The translations under genes were made by a program, and so were the position numbers. This document shows, piece after piece, positions 24,594-31,386 of a DNA stretch of 64,000 nt. This DNA is from Burkholderiales bacterium (GTDB lineage Bacteria > Pseudomonadota > Gammaproteobacteria > Burkholderiales > SG8-39). How positions within the stretch are numbered: the stretch's first letter is position 1; the number at the start of each line of letters is the position of its first letter. The notes below the pieces were generated by a model, which did no database searches, was not told the origin of the DNA, and saw only the letters and a program-made list of their open reading frames with translations. The stretch spans positions 496,001 through 560,000 of the forward strand of contig JAOSJV010000001.1 of NCBI GenBank assembly GCA_027493935.1. Direction: 5' to 3'.

Positions 24594-25787
24594 ATGGACC
24601 TCGCCGTCAAGGACATCCGCCGCCACCTCGGCAAGTTCGTCGCGACGATCGTCGGCGTCGGGCTGCTGCTCACGATCGTGCTGGTGATGAACGGCATCTA
24701 CCAGGGCAACATCGCCGACGGCGTGTGGCTGATCGAGAACACCGCGACCGACTTGTGGGTGGTGGAGCGCGGCCGCGGCGGGCCGTTCAACGAGTCCTCG
24801 CGCATCCCGGCGGATGCGCACAAGAGCGTCGCCGCCACGCCGGGCGTGGCGCAGGCGAGCCCGTTCGTCGCCTACGCGGCGCAGCGCGAGCTCGGCGGCG
24901 CGAGCCAGCAGTTCACGATCATCGGCTACGACGTCTTCGGCGGGCTGGGCGGCCCGGGCCGCATCGTGCAGGGGCGCGCGATCCGCGCCGCGCACTACGA
25001 GATGGTGGCCGATGCGAAGCTCGGCCTCGCGCTCGGCGAGCGGGTGCAGCTCGGCCGCAACGTGCACACCGTGGTCGGCATCACGCGCGAGGCGGTCGAC
25101 TCGGGCGGCAACCCGCTCGTCTACCTCTCGCTGCCCGACGCGCAGGACGTGCAGTACGAGCAGGACAACCGCGCACGCGAGGCCGCGCGCGCGGCGAGCC
25201 TGAAGAAGCTCGAGCGGGCCGGCTACACCGCGGAGCAGGCCGCGAAGCTGCTGCCGCTCCTCGCCGCGGCGACCGACAACGTGAACGCGGTGCTGGTGAA
25301 GCTCGCCCCGGGAGCGGACCCCGCGGCGGTGAGCAGGCACGTCCAGGACTGGCTCCACTTCAACGTCTACACCACCGCCGAGGAGCGCAGCCTGATGCTC
25401 GAGGGGCGGCTGCGCCGCATGTCGGGGGTGCTCGGCCTGTTCCGCTCCCTGCTCGTCGTGGTGTCGATCGTGATCATCGCGCTCATCGTGTACGTGCTGA
25501 CGATCGAGAAGATCAAGTCGATCGCGACGCTCAAGCTGATCGGAGCGCCGAACCGGGTGATCGTGCGCCTGATCATGGAGCAGTCGCTCGCGCTCACCGT
25601 GGCGAGCTTCGCCTTCGCCTACCTGCTGACCGGGGTGGTCGAACCGCGCTTCCCGCGCACGCTCCTGTTCCTGCCGCAGGAGACCGCGGCGACCTTCGGC
25701 GTGATGCTGGCGGGCGGCGTGGTCGCGAGCCTGATGGCGATCTGGCACGCGCTGCGCACGCCGCCGCAGCTCGCGCTCGGCGGGTAG
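24594..25787 (+). CDS. FtsX/MacB-like ABC transporter permease
   Basis: A 397-residue four-helix permease. Helix 1 is at about residues 15-35 (FVATIVGVGLLLTIVLVMNG), followed by a periplasmic domain of about 240 residues. Three C-terminal helices include VVVSIVIIALIVYVLTIEKI and the FtsX-type cytoplasmic loop KSIATLKLIGAPNRVIVRLI. It works by mechanotransmission with the following ATPase and the preceding adaptor to move a substrate across the envelope or extract a lipid. It begins 33 bases after the adaptor gene. Confidence 0.87.
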   Translation: MDLAVKDIRRHLGKFVATIVGVGLLLTIVLVMNGIYQGNIADGVWLIENTATDLWVVERGRGGPFNESSRIPADAHKSVAATPGVAQASPFVAYAAQRELGGASQQFTIIGYDVFGGLGGPGRIVQGRAIRAAHYEMVADAKLGLALGERVQLGRNVHTVVGITREAVDSGGNPLVYLSLPDAQDVQYEQDNRAREAARAASLKKLERAGYTAEQAAKLLPLLAAATDNVNAVLVKLAPGADPAAVSRHVQDWLHFNVYTTAEERSLMLEGRLRRMSGVLGLFRSLLVVVSIVIIALIVYVLTIEKIKSIATLKLIGAPNRVIVRLIMEQSLALTVASFAFAYLLTGVVEPRFPRTLLFLPQETAATFGVMLAGGVVASLMAIWHALRTPPQLALGG

Positions 25788-25795
25788 GCGTGGAC

Positions 25796-26515
25796 ATGGA
25801 CCGCGACGGCGCGCCGGTGCTCGTGGTCGAGGGCGTCGCCAAGACGTTCGGCGCGGGCGAGCTCGCCGTGCACGCGCTCAAGCCCGCCACCTTCAGCGTC
25901 GCGCCGGGCGAGCTCGCCGCGCTGCTCGGTCCGAGCGGCTCGGGCAAGAGCACGCTGCTCCTCTCGATCAGCCTGATCCTCGAGCCGAGCGCCGGGCGCA
26001 TCGCGGTGAACGGGCAGGAGGTCTACCGCGACGGCTGGACCGGCATCGACGTGCGCCGCTTCCGGCGCGAGAACATCGGCTTCATCTTCCAGAGCCACAA
26101 CCTGATCCCGTTCCTCACCGCGCAGGAGAACGTGGCGCTGATGCTGCAGCTGAACGGCATCGGCGCGCGCGAGGCGACGCGGCGCGCGCGCGAGATCCTC
26201 GACTACCTCGAGATCGGGCACCGCGCCGGCGCGCTGCCGGCGAACCTCTCCGGCGGCGAGCAGCAGCGCGTGGCGATCGGGCGCGCGCTCGCCAACTCGC
26301 CGCCGCTCATCCTCGCCGACGAGCCGACCGCGGCGCTCGACACCGACCGCGGCACCAAGGTGATGGGGCTGCTGCGCAAGATCGCGCGCGAGCGCCGCTC
26401 GGCGGTGATCGCGGTGACGCACGACCGGCGCATGATCGAGGGCTTCGACACGGTGTACTACCTCGAGGACGGCCGGCTCTCGCGCACCTCGCAGGGCGCG
26501 GCCGCGGCGCACTGA
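25796..26515 (+). CDS. ABC transporter ATPase (MacB/LolD-like)
   Basis: The nucleotide-binding subunit of 239 residues. Walker A is LLGPSGSGKSTLLLS, the Q-loop FIFQSHNLIPFLTAQENV, the signature LSGGEQQRVAIGRALA, Walker B LILADEPTAALD, and the H-loop VIAVTHDRR. Sequence around the Q-loop is typical of the LolD/MacB branch that pairs with FtsX-like permeases. ATG 25796 is preferred; an in-frame GTG at 25790 is possible. It lies 8 bases after the permease gene. Confidence 0.92.
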   Translation: MDRDGAPVLVVEGVAKTFGAGELAVHALKPATFSVAPGELAALLGPSGSGKSTLLLSISLILEPSAGRIAVNGQEVYRDGWTGIDVRRFRRENIGFIFQSHNLIPFLTAQENVALMLQLNGIGAREATRRAREILDYLEIGHRAGALPANLSGGEQQRVAIGRALANSPPLILADEPTAALDTDRGTKVMGLLRKIARERRSAVIAVTHDRRMIEGFDTVYYLEDGRLSRTSQGAAAAH

Positions 26516-26554
26516 GCGGCGGACCGGCGGGGCGCCGATGGCGGCGGTGCGATC

Positions 26555-27547
26555 GTGAGGCGCTTCGGGCCGGTCTGGACGCGACGGATCGCGCTCGGCG
26601 CGCTGCTCTTCGCCGCGCTCGCGAGCGTCATGCTCGGGGTGCGCAGCTATCGTACGTTCCAGCTGCTGCAGTCGGCCTACGCGGTCGGGCTCCCGGACGC
26701 GAGCACGATCCGCCCGTGGATGACGCTGCGCTACGTGGCCGACGCCTACCGCGTTCCGCTGCCGGCGCTGCGCGGGCGACTCGGTGCGCCCGAGGACGCG
26801 GCGCCCGACGCGACGCTGAAATCGCTCGCCGAGGACGCGGACACCGCTTTGCTCGCGTACGTCCAGCGCGTGCAGCGCGCCGTGGCCGAGGCCGCGCCGC
26901 CGCAGGCCGCGCCGCCCGCCGCCGCGTCGCCGTCCGGGCTGAGCGCGACCAGCGAGGCGCTCGTCTCCGCACTCCTGGTGTACGGCTATCCCGCGCTCGC
27001 GCTCACCCTGCTTCTCGGCGCGGTGGGACTGCCGCTGCCCTCCGGCCTGTCGATGATCCTCGCCGGCGCGCTCGCCGCGCAGGGGCGGATGAGCTGGCTC
27101 GCCGCGAGCGCGCTCGCGGTGCTCGCATCGATGCTCGGCGACCTCGCCGGCTACGCGATCGGGCGCGCGGCCGGGGGCCCGCTGCTCGATCGGCACGGCC
27201 GCTGGCTCGGGCTCACGCCCGCGCGGCGCGCGCGCGTCGACCGGCTGTTCGACCGCTGGGGCGCGCTCGGCGTGTTCCTCAGCCGCTCGCTCGTCTCGTT
27301 CCTGAGCTCGGCGGTCAATCTCGTCGCCGGCGCGAGCCGCTACCGGCTCGGCAAGTTCGTCGCGTTCGGCCTGCCGGGGCGCGTGGCGTGGACCTCGGCC
27401 TATCTCGGTCTCGGGTACACGGTGAGCGGCGGCCTCGAGCCGGCGGCCGATTTCCTGCGCAGCCTGACGGGTCTTCTGGTGGCGCTCGCGGCCGCCGCCG
27501 CGGCGGGGGTCATCCTCGTTCGCGGTTCGGCGCCGGCGCGGCGCTGA
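26555..27547 (+). CDS. DedA-family membrane protein with N-terminal extension
   Basis: A 330-residue protein. The C-terminal two thirds is a DedA (VTT/SNARE-associated) domain: ALTLLLGAVGLPLPSGLSMI, a GDLAGYAIGRAAG segment, SRSLVSFLSSAVNLVAGASR and GLPGRVAWTSAYLGLGY. DedA proteins are membrane-potential-dependent transporters, several being undecaprenyl-phosphate or lipid flippases. The N-terminal third has one membrane helix and a soluble segment (RPWMTLRYVADAYRVPLPAL, resembling a small helical binding module) followed by a Pro/Ala linker. It starts at GTG 26555. It is the last gene of the plus-strand transporter block. Confidence 0.8.
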   Translation: MRRFGPVWTRRIALGALLFAALASVMLGVRSYRTFQLLQSAYAVGLPDASTIRPWMTLRYVADAYRVPLPALRGRLGAPEDAAPDATLKSLAEDADTALLAYVQRVQRAVAEAAPPQAAPPAAASPSGLSATSEALVSALLVYGYPALALTLLLGAVGLPLPSGLSMILAGALAAQGRMSWLAASALAVLASMLGDLAGYAIGRAAGGPLLDRHGRWLGLTPARRARVDRLFDRWGALGVFLSRSLVSFLSSAVNLVAGASRYRLGKFVAFGLPGRVAWTSAYLGLGYTVSGGLEPAADFLRSLTGLLVALAAAAAAGVILVRGSAPARR

Positions 27548-27902
27548 ACCCGGCGGCGGCGAATGCGGACATCGCCCCGGGGCGATGCGCTCGAGGGGTG
27601 GGCGCTCGCTCCCGGTCGGAAGTTCACCCGTGCCGGACGCGCGCGTACGCGCGTCGGACACATGGCGCCGTTTCGACCCCTGCGCGGTGGCGCGCAAGCG
27701 CTCGCCGCAGAATCACGGCGGTGCGGGCGCGGCGAGCGAAGTCCAGGGGCGGCGGATGCCTGCCGCCACGCCGTTGCATGGGGGCTCTCTGCACCAGGCC
27801 CTGCAAGTCGCCGTGCCGGCGTCCCGCGCTCGATCGGCCGGCGCCGGCGACGGCCTGCGGCCCAATGGGACCTACGTCACAGAGCCATGCATCAGTGTTA
27901 GC
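27548..27902. other. Intergenic stretch with no gene seen
   Basis: GC-rich non-coding sequence between the DedA gene and the candidate small RNA. Overlapping short frames have Arg/Ala-rich translations without recognisable features. Confidence 0.5.
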
Positions 27903-27911
27903 TAATATTGT

Positions 27912-28033
27912 TTGTGTGTGAGGCGTCATGGCTTCACAGAGGGTTTCTCCTCCTCCGGCAGGACCTTCCTCCTCCTCCTCGGTCCTGCCATTGGGCCCCG
28001 TGCATGGCAATCCCGTGCACGGGGGTTTTTCTT
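27912..28033 (+). ncRNA. Candidate small RNA with C/U-rich loop and intrinsic terminator
   Basis: The region following a TAATAT box (27903-27908) is less GC-rich than its surroundings. It contains CTCCTCCTCC at 27948-27956, then a perfect 9-bp stem GGCAGGACC (27957-27965) / GGTCCTGCC (27981-27989) enclosing a loop made only of C and T (TTCCTCCTCCTCCTC), then a strong terminator. C/U-rich hairpin loops able to pair with Shine-Dalgarno sequences are typical of trans-acting small RNAs of proteobacteria. No good -35 box is seen and the 5' end is a guess. A 5' leader of the cytochrome b gene at 28278 that ends in early termination is the alternative. Confidence 0.5.
27996..28030 (+). terminator. 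Rho-independent terminator
   Basis: Perfect stem CCCCGTGCA (27996-28004) / TGCACGGGG (28016-28024) with an 11-base loop, followed by G and TTTTTCTTT. It ends the candidate small RNA and lies about 250 bases upstream of the cytochrome b gene. Confidence 0.85.
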
Positions 28034-28277
28034 TCGGGGTCCGGCGACCCGCGGCCGCCGCCGCCCCGCCGCGGTCGGATGGCCTTCGCGCGACCGGCAA
28101 CCCGAATGCCGAATCACGGGGGAGGCGTCCCTCATAAGGAGGCTCAACTCGGGTATCAAATCCGCCCGGCGCGGGGCGCGCCTCGCCGCGCTATATTGGG
28201 TCCGTGGGGTCTGGCGCCTGCGGGGTTTGGCTACTCTGCGGCGCGCCGCCGGTCAACGAGAACACGAAGGGACGCCC

Positions 28278-28952
28278 ATGGAGCTGCTCGAATTCGCGCG
28301 TGGCCCGGCGCTCGCGCTCGCGCTCGCGCTGTTCGTGATCGGCACCGTCTGGCGGCTGGCGGGGATCTTCCGCCGGCCGGTGAAGCCGGACTACTCGGAG
28401 CCGCGCAGCACCGCGGTGGCCGCGGGCGCGTTGAAGGCGATCGCCACGCGCATGTGGCATCCGGCCAATTTCCGCAGCCGCACGCTGGTGGGGACCTTGA
28501 ACGCCTACGGCTACCACCTCGGGCTGGCGGTCGTGTTCTTCGGCTTCGTCCCGCACATCGCGTTCGTCGAGCGTCTCACCGGGTTGCGCTGGCCGGCGGT
28601 CCCGGACTGGCTGTTCGCGCTCGGCGTCGCGCTCACCTTCGTCGGCCTGCTCTACGCGCTGATGGTGCGATTGAGCTCGCCGGTGCTGCGGCTGCTGTCG
28701 AACTTCGACGACTGGGCGAGCTGGGCCGTCACGATGGCGCCGATGGTGACCGGGATGGCGGTGATCAGCCTGCCGATCGGCGCGAGCTATCCCGGCGCGC
28801 CGGCGAACCCGGTGCCGGTGGCGATGCACCTGCTCTCGTTCGAGCTGCTCCTCGCGTGGCTGCCCTTCAGCAAGCTCGCGCACGCGTTCCTCGCGTTCGT
28901 CTCGCGCGGCCAGACCGGCGCCGCGTTCGCGCGCAAGGGGGCCGAGCTGTGA
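28278..28952 (+). CDS. Membrane cytochrome b subunit (NarI/DsrM-like)
   Basis: A 224-residue membrane protein with about five helices, of the type that binds b haem and exchanges electrons with quinone in DsrMK, Hme/Tmc and HdrDE complexes. Candidate haem-ligating His occur in NAYGYHLGLAVVFFGFVPHI and VAMHLLSFELLLAW. ATG 28278 follows GAAGGGAC. Four bases overlap (GTGA) with the downstream Fe-S protein, so the two are made together and very likely form one complex that moves electrons between the quinone pool and a cytoplasmic thiol/disulfide or sulfur carrier. Confidence 0.78.
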   Translation: MELLEFARGPALALALALFVIGTVWRLAGIFRRPVKPDYSEPRSTAVAAGALKAIATRMWHPANFRSRTLVGTLNAYGYHLGLAVVFFGFVPHIAFVERLTGLRWPAVPDWLFALGVALTFVGLLYALMVRLSSPVLRLLSNFDDWASWAVTMAPMVTGMAVISLPIGASYPGAPANPVPVAMHLLSFELLLAWLPFSKLAHAFLAFVSRGQTGAAFARKGAEL

Positions 28953-30301
28953 CCGGCGCCGAGCAATCCCATCCGCTCGACCTCGAGTCACCGCGGTTCT
29001 CGATCGAGAAGCCGGCGGCGCGCTACGACAAGCAGGGCGAGCGTGCGGACGCGCAGCGGCTCGCCGCCGCCAGCCGCGCGTTCGCGCGCGACTTCGGCCG
29101 CGCCGCGGCCGCCTACATGGAGTCGTGCATCCACTGCGGCAACTGCGCCGAAGCGTGCCACTTCTATCTCGCGACCGGTGATCCGAAGTACACGCCGATC
29201 TGGAAGCTCGAGCCGTTCAAGCAGGCTTACAAGCGCGAGGCGGGGCCGTTCGCGTGGATCTACCGCGTCCTGAACCTCAAGCGCGCGGTGACCGTGGCGG
29301 AGCTCGAGGAATGGCAGGAGCTTCTCTACGACTCGTGCACGATGTGCGGCCGCTGCACCCAGATCTGCCCGATGGGTATCGACATCGCGAGTCTGGTGGG
29401 CCTCGCACGCCACGCGATGTTCGAGGCCGGCCTGGTGCCGCACGAGCTGTGGGCGGTGGCCGAGCGCGCCGAGCGCGAGGGCAGCCCGCTCGGCGCGACG
29501 CCGAAGGTGCTGAAGGAGCGCCTGGAGTGGCTCGCCGACGACTACGAGGTCGACATCCCGGTGGACCGGCCCGAGGCCGAGGTGCTCGCCACCTTCTCGT
29601 CGATCGAGATCATGAAGTACCCCGCGTCGCTGGTTGCGACCGCGCGCGTGCTCAACCGCTCGGGTTACGCGTGGACGGTCTCGACCGCCGGCTACGAAGC
29701 GACCAATTTCGGAATGCTGTCCGGCAACCTCGCCTGGCAGCGCGACATGAGCATGAAGTTGATCGAGGCCGCGATCGCCTGCAAGGCGAAGCTGCTGGTG
29801 CTGCCCGAGTGCGGCCACGCGTACACGGCGCTGCGCTGGCAGGGCGCGAACATGCTCGGCCGGCCGCTGCCGTTCCGCGTGCTGCACATCTCGGAGTTCC
29901 TGGCCGAGGCGCTCGCGGCCGGCCGGATCGCGCTGCGCAGGCTGGAGAAATCGGTCGTGTTCCACGACCCGTGCCAGGTCTCGCGGCGCGGCGGCGCGAC
30001 CGCCGCGCCGCGCGAGGCGCTCGCCGCGCTCGGCGTCGAGCTGCGCGAGACGCGCGACGCGGGCGGGCGCAGCTTCTGCTGCGGCGGCGGGGGCGGCGTG
30101 GTGACGATCCACCGTGCCGACGAGCTGCGCTACGGCGCGTTCCGGATCAAGATGGCGCAGATCGACGCCTCCGGCGCCGAGCTCGCCGTGACGAGCTGCA
30201 GCAACTGCCGCCAGAGCTTCGACGACGGGCGCGCGCACTTCGGCTGGGAGCGGCAGATGGGCAGCCTGCTCGAGCTGGTGGCCGAGCAGCTCGCCGACTG
30301 A
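28949..30301 (+). CDS. Fe-S oxidoreductase with CCG domains (DsrK/HdrD-like)
   Basis: A 450-residue cytoplasmic protein. Two [4Fe-4S] ferredoxin motifs lie at about residues 62-75 (CIHCGNCAEAC) and 130-142 (CTMCGRCTQICPMG). The C-terminal half has CCG-type motifs FHDPCQVS and RSFCCGGGGG and the later TSCSNC, the region that holds the non-cubane catalytic cluster in HdrB/DsrK. It starts at GTG 28949 inside the end of the cytochrome b gene. Electrons probably pass between this site and the membrane quinone via the cytochrome b partner. No DsrAB, DsrC or HdrA is in the window, so the physiological substrate is unknown. Confidence 0.82.
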   Translation: MTGAEQSHPLDLESPRFSIEKPAARYDKQGERADAQRLAAASRAFARDFGRAAAAYMESCIHCGNCAEACHFYLATGDPKYTPIWKLEPFKQAYKREAGPFAWIYRVLNLKRAVTVAELEEWQELLYDSCTMCGRCTQICPMGIDIASLVGLARHAMFEAGLVPHELWAVAERAEREGSPLGATPKVLKERLEWLADDYEVDIPVDRPEAEVLATFSSIEIMKYPASLVATARVLNRSGYAWTVSTAGYEATNFGMLSGNLAWQRDMSMKLIEAAIACKAKLLVLPECGHAYTALRWQGANMLGRPLPFRVLHISEFLAEALAAGRIALRRLEKSVVFHDPCQVSRRGGATAAPREALAALGVELRETRDAGGRSFCCGGGGGVVTIHRADELRYGAFRIKMAQIDASGAELAVTSCSNCRQSFDDGRAHFGWERQMGSLLELVAEQLAD

Positions 30302-30360
30302 TCGGGCGGCGCGGCGCCCTGGCGCGCGCGGCGGGCGGAACCGGGAGAAGGGGGGCGGGA

Positions 30361-31242
30361 GTGCGCTTTGCGCTGATGGCATTGCTGGCGGCGCTTGCAG
30401 CGCCCGTGCTCGCCGACCACGAGCCGTGGGCAACTTCGCGGTTCCCGCAGGACGCCGAGCGCTGGTGGCACGACGACGCCTGGTGGCGGCAGGGCCGGAT
30501 CCCGGTGCCGGCCAATCACGCAGTGGCCGAGCGCGAGGCGTCGTACAGGCGCGGGGACGTCGAAGTCCCGGTCACGGTCTTTCGCCCGCACGGCGAGGGC
30601 GCCTTCCCGGTCCTCGTGTTCATGCATGGCCGCCGCGGCGTGGACGAGCTCACCCGGCTCGTCCCGCTGCGGCTCGCGGCGCGCGGCTTCACCGTCGTGA
30701 CCCCCGACTTCTACGCCGGACGGTTCATCGCGCCCTTCCCGGTCGCGCACGAGTACGTGATCGAGGACGACGCCGCCGCGGCGATCGACTTCGCGCTCGC
30801 ACTGCCGGAGGCACGCGGCCAGTCGAAGCTCTGCGTGGTGTCGCACACGCGCGGCGGCTACTACGCGCTCAAGGCGCTGGTGACGAAGGGGCGCCAGGCG
30901 AAGGCCGCCTGCTACGTCGCCTACTACCCGCACTGGCAGGATCCCAACGCGCCCGAGCCGGCGCAGGTCTATCGCTACGCGCCGGAGCTCGAGCAGCTCG
31001 CGGTGCCGGTGCTGGTGTTCCTCGGCGAGCACGAGCAGTACCAGCGGGTGCGCCCGATCCTCGCCGGCGTGGAGGCGCTGCGCGCGAGGAAGCGCGAGGC
31101 GCGCGTGATCGTCTACCCCGGTGTGGGCCGCGGGTTCGACTTCCGGCCGCGCGAGGTGCGCACCCTCGCCGACGATCTCGCCGCGCAGGACTCGCTCGTG
31201 CGCGCGGCCGGGTTCATCCGCAGGCACCTCGGCGCCAACTGA
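30361..31242 (+). CDS. Secreted dienelactone-hydrolase-like protein with altered triad
   Basis: A 293-residue alpha/beta-hydrolase-fold protein with a signal peptide (FALMALLAALAAPVLA). The DLH pattern is visible as FPVLVFMHGRRGVDELTR, FTVVTPDFYAGRF and ACYVAYYPH. At the positions expected for the catalytic Cys/Ser, Asp and His it has Thr163 (VVSHTRGGYYAL), Glu223 (FLGEHEQY) and Arg257 (YPGVGRGFDFRP). If these alignments are right the protein is probably not a normal hydrolase and may instead bind a ligand or partner. It starts at GTG 30361, 59 bases after the Fe-S protein gene. Confidence 0.7.
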   Translation: MRFALMALLAALAAPVLADHEPWATSRFPQDAERWWHDDAWWRQGRIPVPANHAVAEREASYRRGDVEVPVTVFRPHGEGAFPVLVFMHGRRGVDELTRLVPLRLAARGFTVVTPDFYAGRFIAPFPVAHEYVIEDDAAAAIDFALALPEARGQSKLCVVSHTRGGYYALKALVTKGRQAKAACYVAYYPHWQDPNAPEPAQVYRYAPELEQLAVPVLVFLGEHEQYQRVRPILAGVEALRARKREARVIVYPGVGRGFDFRPREVRTLADDLAAQDSLVRAAGFIRRHLGAN

Positions 31243-31386
31243 GGCGCCCGGCTCCGGCCGCCGCGGCGACATCGATCTTCATCAAATCGCGGCCGGGGCG
31301 CCGCGATCCGGAATATCCTTGGGGGTGTGCTACTCGGGAGGAGGGCGTCAGATGGCAGCGCTGCGGTCGGGGCGCCTCGCGGCGCA

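Noticed and set aside
28278..28952. Nitrate reductase gamma subunit (narI)
   Set aside because: No narGHJ nearby. The overlapping partner is a CCG-domain Fe-S protein, which points to the DsrMK/Hdr type instead.
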